Part shown: positions 1 to 6,996 of the stretch, in pieces
Position numbering within the stretch: the first letter of the stretch is position 1
Layout of the letters: every line of letters starts with the position of its first letter
DNA from: Planktothrix sp. UBA8402
GTDB taxonomy: Bacteria; Cyanobacteriota; Cyanobacteriia; Cyanobacteriales; Microcoleaceae
Direction of reading: 5' to 3'
Length of the DNA stretch: 11,433 bases
Assembly: GCA_003456035.1 (NCBI GenBank)
Contig: DMPJ01000055.1
Location: forward strand, 1 to 11,433
The notes under the pieces: model-generated
Database searches by the model: none
Seen by the model: the letters and a program-made list of their open reading frames with translations, nothing else
What the model was told of the DNA's origin: nothing
Position numbers and translations under genes: made by a program

Positions 1-867
1 AAAACCACCCTGGCGAGACAACTGGTAGAACAAATCAGAGATAACTTTGATTACATTCTGTGGCGATCGCATCGCAAATTCCCTACCCTCAACGCCCTTA
101 AAGCCAACCTGATCGAGTTTTTCTCCCCAACTCCACCCTCCGAAAATCCATCCATTATCAACTATCTACATTCCCGCCATTCCATCCTAGATGATTTGCG
201 ATCGCACCGTTGCTTAATTATCCTCGACGACTTCCAAGACACCTTAACCCCCCGTCAATTCGTCGGAAACTACCTGTCAGAATATCAAGACTATGGTAAA
301 CTGTTAACCGAAATTGGCAGATCTCCCCATAATAGTTGTCTGCTCCTCCTCAGTTGGGAACAACCCATCGAAATCGCCAACTTAGAAACCGAAAACCGCT
401 ACTGTAAAACCCTACAACTCCAAGGTTTAGGTGAATTAGCTATCCAACTCCTAGCGGACAGAAAACTCACAGATCAACACAAATGGCCAGAACTCATCCA
501 ACGTTATAGCGGCAACCCCCTCTGGTTAAATATTATTGCTTCTATGATAAAAAATTTATTTAATGACAGTGTTGAGCAATATTTATCCTATAAAACTCTA
601 TTTTTAGGAGACTTAGAACCTCTGATTAAACAACATTATCAACGGTTATCTGAATCTGAACAACTCTTGATGTTGTGGTTAGCCAACCAAGATCAAACAG
701 TAGATATTTTGAGTAAACCGACAGAATTGTCATCTGATAACGATTTTTTAAGGGCGATACAATCTTTAAAAAAACGGGGTTTAATTCAACAAGCGAGGAA
801 TAATAAAGAATCCTACTTGAGTCTTCAACCTGTGATTAAAGAATATATGAAAAATCAATCTCGGTGA
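1..867 (+). CDS. NB-ARC/STAND-type ATPase, C-terminal part (5' end outside window)
   Basis: The reading frame is open from base 1 to a TGA at 865-867 and gives 288 residues; the true start lies to the left. The visible protein begins inside a P-loop (KTTLARQL, the tail of a GxGKTT Walker A). It continues with a Walker B strand, LIILDDF, at about residues 72-78, and a GNPLWL stretch at about 171-176 that matches the GLPL motif of NB-ARC proteins. A winged-helix-like segment follows at about 208-285, ending in LQPVIKEYM. These are signs of a signal-transducing STAND NTPase that switches state with ATP or ADP. Family members often carry an N-terminal effector and C-terminal WD40 or TPR repeats. 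Here the protein stops right after the winged helix, so no C-terminal sensor repeats are present. The N-terminal domain, and with it any defence or regulatory role, cannot be seen. A shorter start near 196 would remove the P-loop and is unlikely. Confidence 0.85.
   Translation, partial: KTTLARQLVEQIRDNFDYILWRSHRKFPTLNALKANLIEFFSPTPPSENPSIINYLHSRHSILDDLRSHRCLIILDDFQDTLTPRQFVGNYLSEYQDYGKLLTEIGRSPHNSCLLLLSWEQPIEIANLETENRYCKTLQLQGLGELAIQLLADRKLTDQHKWPELIQRYSGNPLWLNIIASMIKNLFNDSVEQYLSYKTLFLGDLEPLIKQHYQRLSESEQLLMLWLANQDQTVDILSKPTELSSDNDFLRAIQSLKKRGLIQQARNNKESYLSLQPVIKEYMKNQSR
63..70. repeat. HIP1 octamer (first of five)
   Basis: GCGATCGC, the highly iterated palindrome of many cyanobacterial genomes. 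Further copies lie at 198-205, 4301-4308, 5193-5200 and 11357-11364, all inside coding sequence. They support a cyanobacterial origin and have no gene-specific meaning here. Confidence 0.9.
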
Positions 868-955
868 GTGCTAAAGCACAACAACGGCGGTTGCTATATA
901 TTGAATTGCTAGACTAAGATTTGATCATCTAGTTTTCAGGTATTTTATTAGCATA

Positions 956-1012
956 GCTTAACAAATTAAAATCAATCCCAATCTTAATAATAATTTAGTT
1001 TTTGGGTTAAGC
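956..1012. terminator. possible weak hairpin between convergent genes
   Basis: GCTTAAC at 956-962 and GTTAAGC at 1006-1012 form a 7-base inverted repeat, separated by 43 AT-rich bases, in the gap between two converging genes. The position suits transcript ends, but the stem is short and the loop long, so this is only a candidate. The remainder of 868-1015 shows no gene. Confidence 0.2.
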
Positions 1013-1015
1013 AAG

Positions 1016-1621
1016 CTAATGTAAATCTGCCTCCCAAATTCCAATATAAATTCGATCATATTGATCTCGTTGAATAATTCCTTTGAGTGAATCAACAGCA
1101 AAAGAATAATCTTTAGCTTGACGGTTATAAACGCTTTTTAGACCTAATTCTAAGGTAGAATTTAAGCGACAACCGGACATACTATTGAGAGTAATTAAAA
1201 TCGTTTGTAAATCAACTTGTTGGGAAAAAGCTGCCTCTGTTTGTCGCAATTTACCCGATTTTTTATCAAACAAAAAACCTAGACTAACGCGGTTAGGAAT
1301 TAAATGATAAAAAACAGCTTGAGTATTTGGCCAATACCCTATTTCTGTTCCGGCGGGAGTCCCAAACATTTGCAAGACTTGATTTTGATTAATACCTGGT
1401 CTAAACCCAGGAATTCCGTAGCCCGATGGAATTTCATCGCATTGGTCAAGGTCTATTTTCTGGGGTTGTATAGGAGTAATTTTAGGGATAGAAAAATCGG
1501 GAATAATCGTAGCTACAATCTGTTGATTTTCTTGCGAAGTAAAACCGATTATGGATGGATAAAAACTTTCGGGAGCAAAAACAATAGGTAATAAACCTAT
1601 TAAAAAAAATTTAATAATAAT
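1016..1621 (-). CDS. small secreted protein of unknown function, apparent ATT start
   Basis: I do not recognise a characterised function. From a TAA at 1652-1654 the minus frame is open to the stop at 1016, but it holds no ATG, GTG or CTG, and its first TTG (1373-1375) is deep in the conserved part. Translation upstream of that TTG shows a clear signal peptide, KFFLIGLLPIVFA, at residues 4-16, so the real start must be near 1621 or further upstream. An ATT at 1619-1621 follows a GGAGG (1628-1632) by six bases and would give 201 residues with a likely cleavage after VFA. A second option is ATT at 1649-1651, which adds a basic n-region (KKLSSRRST) and overlaps the upstream stop codon. The mature part includes a GTPAG turn, an IPNRVSLGFLFD segment and an IYIGIWEADLH tail. 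I recall this pattern from cyanobacterial extracytoplasmic domains, without certainty. It is the last gene of the minus-strand cluster. Confidence 0.6.
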   Translation of the reverse strand: MIIKFFLIGLLPIVFAPESFYPSIIGFTSQENQQIVATIIPDFSIPKITPIQPQKIDLDQCDEIPSGYGIPGFRPGINQNQVLQMFGTPAGTEIGYWPNTQAVFYHLIPNRVSLGFLFDKKSGKLRQTEAAFSQQVDLQTILITLNSMSGCRLNSTLELGLKSVYNRQAKDYSFAVDSLKGIIQRDQYDRIYIGIWEADLH

Positions 1622-1627
1622 AGTTGA

Positions 1628-1632
1628 CCTCC
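1628..1632 (-). promoter_or_regulatory. Shine-Dalgarno GGAGG ahead of an ATT codon
   Basis: On the minus strand GGAGG lies six bases before ATT 1619-1621, a normal ribosome-binding spacing. It is the main argument for starting the secreted protein at 1621. If translation instead starts at 1651, these bases encode part of the signal peptide n-region (R-R-S). Confidence 0.5.
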
Positions 1633-1646
1633 GGCTAGATAATTTT

Positions 1647-2861
1647 TTAATTTAAAACACTGATTTGATTGGAGTCAGTAATCACAATTTTATCAATTTG
1701 ATTAGATTGTTGTTGTGGAATAACTCCTCTAATTACAATAGTTTTATTTTGTAGATTTAACCCACTTCCAGCATTGGGAATCTGATTCAAAATTTTGGGA
1801 TTCAGAAAAACATAATAAATCTTTTGATCTTTTGCTTGTAATGTTAATCGAGTCATTTGATTTTCTACTATGCTTAAACCATTGACAATTCCGATAATTT
1901 GATTAGATTGGGTTGTCAAAGAATCTGAAATAGTAGAAGTTGCTGGAGAACAAAAAAAGTTAACCGGATTTTGAGTAAAATCCGCACACTTTAATACTTC
2001 TTCTGCTCTCTGACTAATTTGGATAAAGTAGGAAAAATCCGGTTCTTCATCCACACCATAATTCGCTTTTTTTTGGATATTTGCAGGAGCATTAACTAAC
2101 GCTTGGGTAATCGCTTTTTGATCATTATCTGACAAATTAGGAGACAGATATACTCCTGACCCGGGAATATTTCTACTCCTCTGAATTACCCTAAAATTAG
2201 GATCATTTTTAACCGCTTCATAGGATGCCGCACCGACATCAGCTTTCCCGGTTTTAACTAATTCTTGAATGACTTCCCCCCTATGTCCCATTGTTACCCG
2301 TAGAGATTTGCCAAATAAATCATAACTAGGCATATAAAAACTAGAAGCAGAGTTAAAATCTCCTAAAGCAATAACGGTGGTATTTTTGAAATCAGAAATA
2401 GACTGAATTGGACTATTTTTTTCAACAAATAATGCCGATTGATAATAGGGTGGAGACTGGGGAAACATTCGCGCTACCCAAACATATCTGTTATCTTTAG
2501 CGGCTACAGAAATCATCGGGGAAAGGGTAAAAGCAATATCCCATTTTTGAGTGGCTAGTTTGTTTTTTGCCTCTTGATAAGATTCTCTCCGGTGACTATC
2601 AATAGTAATGGTAATTTGATCACCAAACTGTTGTTTTAAATATTCAAATAATGGGGTATAATTATCTGATTTTCCTAAAATTCCAATGGTTAGAGAATTT
2701 GTCTCTAAACGGTTTATTGGTTGTTTTATTTCTGAAATAACCCCTGGAATTAAACCAGTTTTAGGATTGACAAAAAGATAAACCATAATGCCAAATAAAG
2801 ATAAACTCAAGATGGCACTTATGGTTAAAATCAAAGCCTGGTTAGTTTTAGGAGAACTCAT
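1647..2861 (-). CDS. membrane-anchored PhnD-like substrate-binding protein with C-terminal OB-like domain
   Basis: The 404-residue protein has one hydrophobic segment at about 9-31 with no obvious signal-peptidase site, so it is probably anchored in the membrane facing the periplasm. Residues about 56-290 match the PhnD/SsuA/transferrin-type periplasmic binding fold: SLTIGILG opening strand, WDIAFTLSP at about 107-115, then ALGDFNSASSFYMPSY at about 165-180, and KADVGAAS at about 206-213. Such proteins bind phosphonate, phosphite or other oxyanions for ABC importers. After a pair of cysteines (292 and 304) comes a separate region, about 320-402, rich in beta strands and OB-like (GIVNGLSIVENQMTRLTLQ, later IVIRGVIP), which is unusual for an importer protein. 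No permease or ATPase is encoded nearby, so a sensing or assembly role is as likely as transport; the ligand is unknown. The ATG is five bases after the DUF3593 stop, which implies co-transcription. Confidence 0.8.
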   Translation of the reverse strand: MSSPKTNQALILTISAILSLSLFGIMVYLFVNPKTGLIPGVISEIKQPINRLETNSLTIGILGKSDNYTPLFEYLKQQFGDQITITIDSHRRESYQEAKNKLATQKWDIAFTLSPMISVAAKDNRYVWVARMFPQSPPYYQSALFVEKNSPIQSISDFKNTTVIALGDFNSASSFYMPSYDLFGKSLRVTMGHRGEVIQELVKTGKADVGAASYEAVKNDPNFRVIQRSRNIPGSGVYLSPNLSDNDQKAITQALVNAPANIQKKANYGVDEEPDFSYFIQISQRAEEVLKCADFTQNPVNFFCSPATSTISDSLTTQSNQIIGIVNGLSIVENQMTRLTLQAKDQKIYYVFLNPKILNQIPNAGSGLNLQNKTIVIRGVIPQQQSNQIDKIVITDSNQISVLN

Positions 2862-2866
2862 TTTTT

Positions 2867-3163
2867 TTATTCTGGCGAGGATTGTTTTTCAATTACCGCT
2901 TGGCGAAATCCTAAAACCAGTAAAATATTAGCCAAGGTTAAAAAGACTTCCGCCCCGCCATGTAACCAATCAATATTAGCTAAAGCTTCGTGATAAACCA
3001 CTTTGGCATAAATTCCCGCCGGAATTGTTACTGCTACAAATACTAATGTTCCATAAAATCCAATTAAAGCTAAACGGGGCATTTGTCCAGAACGAGTTAA
3101 AAACCACAAAAACCCTAAATATGGAAATAGAGAAATCGCAAATAAAGTATCTTTTGAAAGCAT
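2867..3163 (-). CDS. DUF3593 family membrane protein
   Basis: A 98-residue protein with three predicted membrane helices at about 6-23, 31-54 and 69-87. The sequence around LFPYLGFLWFLTRS, GFYGTLVFV, TIPAGIYAKVVY and WLHGGAEVFLTLANIL is what I recall for DUF3593, a family of cyanobacteria that also occurs in plastid-bearing eukaryotes. No biochemical function is established to my knowledge. It sits between a DUF2499 gene (54 bases upstream) and the PhnD-like gene (five bases downstream), which suggests that the three are made together and that the two small proteins may pair in a membrane. The start is the ATG at 3161-3163; no strong Shine-Dalgarno is visible. The family call rests on memory of the pattern, not on a search. 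Confidence 0.75.
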   Translation of the reverse strand: MLSKDTLFAISLFPYLGFLWFLTRSGQMPRLALIGFYGTLVFVAVTIPAGIYAKVVYHEALANIDWLHGGAEVFLTLANILLVLGFRQAVIEKQSSPE

Positions 3164-3217
3164 TGTTTTTTAAAGGTTAGAGGGAATCAAATTTTGTGCA
3201 GAATCAAACTAAATACC

Positions 3218-3523
3218 TTAATTTTTAACGGAATTTGCATTACGCCAAATCCACCAAGCCGCCACACAAAGGGTCGTATTTCCTACAACAGTCATCGTTG
3301 CTTGTAGCATAACTAACCATTCTAAGGAGGCAGGATTATCAAAATAATGCCAGGTACAGGCACACATGGCACTGACTAAAGATGGTAACATGGCGAAGGA
3401 AAGACCCCACCAAGCTCGATTTTGAGTCACTTCTCCATAAATCCAGATGAACCAAATCGCGACAATCCACTCAATCACACTCGAAATATGAATTATCCAG
3501 GTCGGAATTGATAAAGCGTGCAT
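3218..3523 (-). CDS. DUF2499 family membrane protein
   Basis: A 101-residue protein, first gene of the minus-strand cluster. Three hydrophobic segments lie at about 10-29, 38-58 and 69-93. The pattern HALSIPTWIIHISSVIEW, AWWGLSFAMLPSLVSAMCACTWHYF and a C-terminal tryptophan-rich helix (AAWWIWRN) is what I recall for DUF2499, a small membrane family of cyanobacteria and chloroplast-bearing eukaryotes with no settled function. Conserved His12, His59 and the Cys54/Cys56 pair next to membrane borders could bind a cofactor or metal; that is inference. It is divergent from csaB with 111 bases between the starts. The ATG at 3521-3523 has no clear Shine-Dalgarno but gives the expected family N-terminus (MHALS). 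Confidence 0.75.
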   Translation of the reverse strand: MHALSIPTWIIHISSVIEWIVAIWFIWIYGEVTQNRAWWGLSFAMLPSLVSAMCACTWHYFDNPASLEWLVMLQATMTVVGNTTLCVAAWWIWRNANSVKN

Positions 3524-3634
3524 AATTTGACAATTGATAACAGAAAGTTCGTTAATATTTTGGTCTAATATTTATGTTAATTTAATTAGCGTACAATCTG
3601 ATATTAATATTGGGAACTGGAGAAACGGGAGGCC
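3524..3634. promoter_or_regulatory. divergent intergenic region, likely promoters of the DUF2499 operon and csaB
   Basis: This 111-base AT-rich gap separates two divergent units, so promoters for both must lie in or near it. TACAAT at 3592-3597 resembles a -10 element for csaB, but no good -35 hexamer is spaced from it. For the minus strand I see no convincing pair of boxes. A GGGAGG at 3627-3632 ends only two bases before the csaB ATG, which is short for a Shine-Dalgarno. Confidence 0.3.
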
Positions 3635-4675
3635 ATGCAACGGGTAATTTGTAGTGGATATTATGGAAAGGGCAATGGGGGGGATGAGGCTTTGTTAGCA
3701 TCGCTGTTACAAATGCTACCGCCTACGGTTGAACCAATTATCTTGTCAGGAAACCCCAGCCAAACCCAAAACCATTATCAGGTGGAAGCCTGCGACCGGA
3801 TGAATGGGATGGAAGTTCTCAGTGCCCTGCGTCGCGCCGATGCTTTGATTTGGGGCGGAGGTAGCCTGATCCAAGATGTGACCAGTGCCATCAGTCCTTT
3901 TTATTATGGCGCTTTGATGGGATTAGCGCAACGGATGGGACTCACAACTATTGCCTGGGCCCAGGGTATTGGCCCCTTGAACCGTTCTATTTCTCGATGG
4001 TTGGCAAAAAAAACCTTTTCGGGCTGTAGTGCCGTGAGCGTGCGTGATGTGGGTTCTGCGAGGTTATTATCTAACTGGAATATTCCCTTTACCCTGGCCC
4101 CTGATCCGGTTTGGGCCTTGGAATCTCGACCTGTGGCCCGGTTGTGGGATTTGCCCGCCCCCAGAGTCGCCCTGACCTTGCGACCCGATCCCCAACTGAC
4201 GCCAGAACGGTTATTATTAATTACTCAGGCATTAATATCTTTTCAAAAAGCTACCCAAACGTTGATTTTATTAATTCCGTTTCAGCCTATTCAAGATTTA
4301 GCGATCGCCCAAATTATACATCAAGCCCTGCCCGAAAATAGTCAGATTCTAATATTAGAAGATCCGCGACAATTAAAAGGAGTATTTCGAGGAGTTGAAT
4401 TTTTGATTGGAATGCGATTTCATAGTTTAATTATGGCAGCCACGGAACAATGTCGCTGTTTTGCTTTAAGTTATGATCCGAAAGTTAGCCGTTTAATGGA
4501 AGAATTAGAATTACCCGGATGGGAAATCGATCAACTTCCCGACGATCCTAACTTAATTAGTCAAACTTGGATCGATTGTTATGCTAATCATCAACCCTTA
4601 TCCCAGGTAAAAATTGAATTTTTTGTAGATCGAGCCAAAGTTCATAAAGAACTATTATACTCCCAATTTGATTAA
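3635..4675 (+). CDS. csaB: CsaB, polysaccharide pyruvyl transferase family protein
   Basis: CsaB-type enzymes transfer a pyruvyl group from phosphoenolpyruvate to sugars of cell-wall polymers, which in Bacillus lets S-layer proteins attach by SLH domains; cyanobacteria also carry SLH proteins. The 346-residue protein matches the family throughout: GKGNGGDEA at 11-19, WGGGSLIQD at 73-81, AWAQGIGPL at 107-115, SVRD at 135-138, APDPVW at 155-160, LIGMRFHSLIMA at 257-268 with the family histidine H263, and LSYDPKV at 278-284. Length fits. It has no signal peptide and should be cytoplasmic. trmB follows after 30 bases, so the two are probably co-transcribed. Composition is uneven: by eye the first 560 bases are near 50% GC with many C/G third positions, and the rest is near 35%. 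The reaction is known for the Bacillus homologue; activity here is inferred. Confidence 0.92.
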   Translation: MQRVICSGYYGKGNGGDEALLASLLQMLPPTVEPIILSGNPSQTQNHYQVEACDRMNGMEVLSALRRADALIWGGGSLIQDVTSAISPFYYGALMGLAQRMGLTTIAWAQGIGPLNRSISRWLAKKTFSGCSAVSVRDVGSARLLSNWNIPFTLAPDPVWALESRPVARLWDLPAPRVALTLRPDPQLTPERLLLITQALISFQKATQTLILLIPFQPIQDLAIAQIIHQALPENSQILILEDPRQLKGVFRGVEFLIGMRFHSLIMAATEQCRCFALSYDPKVSRLMEELELPGWEIDQLPDDPNLISQTWIDCYANHQPLSQVKIEFFVDRAKVHKELLYSQFD

Positions 4676-4705
4676 ATCCTATTGTTCATTTTACAGTAAT
4701 TATTT

Positions 4706-5344
4706 ATGGCCCGTGTCCGAGTTCGTCAGCACGTTAATCCCCTAAGTCAAAAATATAAAGACCCGGTTATTCCTCCTGACTGGTCAAGGATTTATGCTAA
4801 TCCTAATCAACCAATTCATTTAGATATTGGCTGCGCTAGAGGTCAATTTTTATGGGAATTTGCCCAATTAGAACCCCAATGGAATTATTTAGGATTAGAA
4901 ATTAGAGAAACCTTAGTAGATGACGCTAATAGTTTCCGAGATCAACTGGGATTAACCAATTTACATTATTTATTTTGTAATGCAAATACTTCAATTCAAC
5001 CAATTTTAGCATCCTTACCAACAGGAGTTTTAAAACGAGTTAGTATTCAATTTCCCGACCCTTGGTTTAAAAAACGTCATCAAAAACGCCGAGTTGTTCA
5101 ACCGGAATTAGTTAATAATTTAGCCGATTATTTAGCAGCAGGAACAGAGGTTTTTATCCAGTCAGATATAGAGGAAGTTGCATTAGAAATGTGCGATCGC
5201 TTTTCTGAACATTCGGCTTTTATTCGTACCCAAAACGACTGGTTAACAGAAAATCCCCTTCCCCTTTCCACAGAAAGAGAACAATCAACTTTAGACAAAA
5301 ATGAACCCGTTTATCGAGCTTTATTTATCAAATCATCTGATTAA
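4706..5344 (+). CDS. trmB: tRNA (guanine(46)-N7)-methyltransferase TrmB
   Basis: TrmB uses S-adenosylmethionine to methylate N7 of guanine 46 in the variable loop of tRNAs, in the cytoplasm. The 212 residues show the Rossmann methyltransferase motif [10 protein letters not shown] at 39-48, the acidic GLEIRE at 63-68, and the family-diagnostic [14 protein letters not shown] at 116-129, where the Asp and basic residues take part in catalysis and tRNA binding. The conserved C-terminal turn appears as PLSTERE at 186-192, the usual position of the TxxE/TKFE element. Length is normal and no part is missing. The ATG at 4706-4708 lacks a clear Shine-Dalgarno and gives the expected basic N-terminus ([10 protein letters not shown]). 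It lies 30 bases after csaB on the same strand, probably sharing its transcript; no functional link between the two is implied. Confidence 0.95.
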   Translation: MARVRVRQHVNPLSQKYKDPVIPPDWSRIYANPNQPIHLDIGCARGQFLWEFAQLEPQWNYLGLEIRETLVDDANSFRDQLGLTNLHYLFCNANTSIQPILASLPTGVLKRVSIQFPDPWFKKRHQKRRVVQPELVNNLADYLAAGTEVFIQSDIEEVALEMCDRFSEHSAFIRTQNDWLTENPLPLSTEREQSTLDKNEPVYRALFIKSSD

Positions 5345-5785
5345 AACCTAGAGGGGAAATATCAATAAGCTGTCTTAACTTAGATTGAAATGACTCAATT
5401 CCAAATTGTTTAATAATGTTTTTTCATTGATAAATAGAATCCCGATCCTGAATATTGTTAAATTTTCGGCTGAGGTGGGGAGTAATTTTTGGAAAAATAG
5501 CCCTGATATTGATCAAAAATCATCCTAAAGGAATAGACATTTATCTATCAAAAAGAAGATGACCTCGAACCATGACAGGCAGTAGAATTGCTAATGTTTA
5601 CCCTAGCCTTCGTAAAGTGTACCGTACCAATTTTAGATCGGTTTTCCCTACCTTAGCGCTATTTACAAAATCATCAATATATTATTAAAACTTTCAGGTA
5701 TAGATAGCTGGCTTAACAACCATCTTTTAGGATCAATACCAAATCAATTTTAGCCAATAAAACCCAATAAATCAAGGAGTTTCTT
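5345..5785. other. 441-base intergenic region upstream of the sugar gene cluster
   Basis: I find no convincing gene. The stretch holds a few AT-rich inverted repeats: TATCAAT 5360-5366 with ATTGATA 5426-5432, ATTGA/TCAAT at 5384-5399, and ATTTTT/AAAAAT at 5485-5498. None is a clear terminator. One short frame at 5572-5688 (38 codons, ATG to TAA, basic and hydroxyl-rich) has no good Shine-Dalgarno. The last 100 bases are likely to contain the promoter and leader of the first glycosyltransferase. The length is large next to the other gaps here, so regulatory sites are plausible but not identified. Confidence 0.5.
5774..5779 (+). promoter_or_regulatory. ribosome binding site of the first glycosyltransferase
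   Basis: AAGGAG, six bases before the ATG at 5786; it is the best Shine-Dalgarno in the window and fixes that start. Confidence 0.75.
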
Positions 5786-6856
5786 ATGAGAATCGCACAA
5801 ATTGCCCCGTTATGGGAAAGAGTCCCTCCCCCAGCCTATGGCGGTACAGAATTAGTCGTCGGATTATTAACAGACGAACTGGTAAAACGGGGGCATGAAG
5901 TCACCCTATTTGCATCAGGAGACTCCATAACTTTAGCAAAATTAGAATCAGTTTATCCCCGTTCGTTACGTTTAGATCCTAATGTAAAAGAACCAGGAAT
6001 ATATGATATGATGCAGTTAGCTTGGGTGTATGAACGAGCTTCAGAATTTGATGTAATTCACTCCCACGTCGGTTGTGCAGCCTTACCTTTCACTGGTTTA
6101 GTTAAGACTCCAACGGTGACAACCTTGCATGGTATTTTCACCCCAGACAACGAAAAATTATTTCTTCATTCTCGTCATCAACCTTATGTTAGTATTTCCA
6201 ATGATCAACGGGAACCCCGCTTGAAATTAAACTATACTGCCACCGTTTATAATGGTATTGATACCAACAGCCATCAATTTTATCCCGAACCAGAAAACCC
6301 ACATTATTTAGCCTTTTTAGGCAGAATGTCACCGGAAAAAGGCCCCCATTTAGCCATTGAAATTGCCAAAAAATTTGGATTACCATTAAAAATGGCAGGA
6401 AAAATTGACTCCGTTGACCAAGAATACTTTGACACATTGATTAAACCCCATATTGATCACAACCAAATTCAATTTTTAGGGGAAGCTAATCATCATCAAA
6501 AGAGTGTATTAATGGGGAATGCTTTTGCTACCTTATTCCCAATTACCTGGAGAGAACCCTTTGGATTAGTTATGGTAGAATCTATGGCTACGGGAACCCC
6601 CGTCATTGCCATGAAAATGGGTTCAACTCCCGAAGTAATTTCCCCTGGAATTTCCGGCTATTTATGTGAAACAGTCGAAGAATGTGTGGCAGCTTTAGGC
6701 AAAGTAGAACAAATTAACCGAGAAAAATGTCGTCAATATGTGGTTGATAATTTCAGTGCCAAACACATGACCGATGGCTATGAAGCCGTTTATCAAAAAC
6801 TCATGGTTGAACGTTTCAGCCACAACGGAAAATTCAAGAGTTTGAACGTAGCTTAA
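5786..6856 (+). CDS. GT4-family (GT-B fold) glycosyltransferase
   Basis: A retaining glycosyltransferase of the GT4 type, expected to move a sugar from a nucleotide-sugar donor to an unknown acceptor in the cytoplasm. The 356 residues show the GT-B plan. The N-terminal acceptor domain has PPAYGGTE at 15-22, HSH at 92-94 and TLHG at 113-116. The C-terminal donor domain has YNGID at 155-159, FLGRMSPEKG at 177-186, MAGK at 203-206 and the E-x7-E motif REPFGLVMVESMATGTPVI at 256-274 (E257 and E265). No signal peptide or membrane helix is present, so it acts on a soluble or membrane-surface acceptor. The start is set by AAGGAG six bases upstream. A second, unlike glycosyltransferase follows after 140 bases. 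The donor and product cannot be read from the sequence. Confidence 0.88.
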   Translation: MRIAQIAPLWERVPPPAYGGTELVVGLLTDELVKRGHEVTLFASGDSITLAKLESVYPRSLRLDPNVKEPGIYDMMQLAWVYERASEFDVIHSHVGCAALPFTGLVKTPTVTTLHGIFTPDNEKLFLHSRHQPYVSISNDQREPRLKLNYTATVYNGIDTNSHQFYPEPENPHYLAFLGRMSPEKGPHLAIEIAKKFGLPLKMAGKIDSVDQEYFDTLIKPHIDHNQIQFLGEANHHQKSVLMGNAFATLFPITWREPFGLVMVESMATGTPVIAMKMGSTPEVISPGISGYLCETVEECVAALGKVEQINREKCRQYVVDNFSAKHMTDGYEAVYQKLMVERFSHNGKFKSLNVA

Positions 6857-6891
6857 TACTAGAAAAAAAGTATTAACCGTTAACTTTTTTT
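6855..6891 (+). terminator. AT-rich hairpin after the first glycosyltransferase, possible terminator
   Basis: AAAAAAAGT at 6863-6871 and ACTTTTTTT at 6883-6891 make a 9-base stem with an 11-base loop; an alternative stem is AATACT 6855-6860 with AGTATT 6869-6874, leaving the T run single-stranded. The second form, stem then T-rich tail, looks more like an attenuator or terminator. The stems lack GC pairs, so termination would be weak. Confidence 0.35.
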
Positions 6892-6996
6892 ATCCCTTAT
6901 TCTTCAGCGATTTTAATAATACCTAACCTAAAAACAATCCCCTAGGCGTTTACTCATCGCTGGTAGAATAATTTTTTACCCCATCAGGATTTATCT
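6857..6996. promoter_or_regulatory. gap between the two glycosyltransferases, possible promoter
   Basis: After the hairpin, TAGAAT at 6964-6969 resembles a -10 box located 28 bases before the ATG, without a matching -35. AGGA at 6986-6989, seven bases before the ATG, is a weak ribosome site. The second glycosyltransferase may have its own promoter. Confidence 0.25.

Noticed and set aside
1016..1375. A shorter 119-residue version of the secreted protein starting at TTG 1373-1375
   Set aside because: The frame continues upstream without a stop through well-formed protein sequence and a signal peptide; the TTG would cut into that region and has no ribosome site.
1304..1591. Plus-strand frame of 95 codons opposite the secreted protein gene
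   Set aside because: It lies antisense to a frame with a signal peptide and protein-like composition, and its own product shows no domain character.
4111..4341. Plus-strand frame inside csaB
   Set aside because: It is an out-of-frame reading of csaB, whose motifs are intact.
5572..5688. Possible 38-residue gene in the long gap
   Set aside because: It lacks a good ribosome site and recognisable protein character; kept only as a low-interest finding.
5345..5785. NtcA-type site (GTA-N8-TAC) ahead of the sugar cluster
   Set aside because: The closest match, near 5612-5622, has the wrong spacing, so no site is called.
6189..6437. Minus-strand frame inside the first glycosyltransferase
   Set aside because: It is antisense to conserved glycosyltransferase motifs and has no ribosome site or domain.
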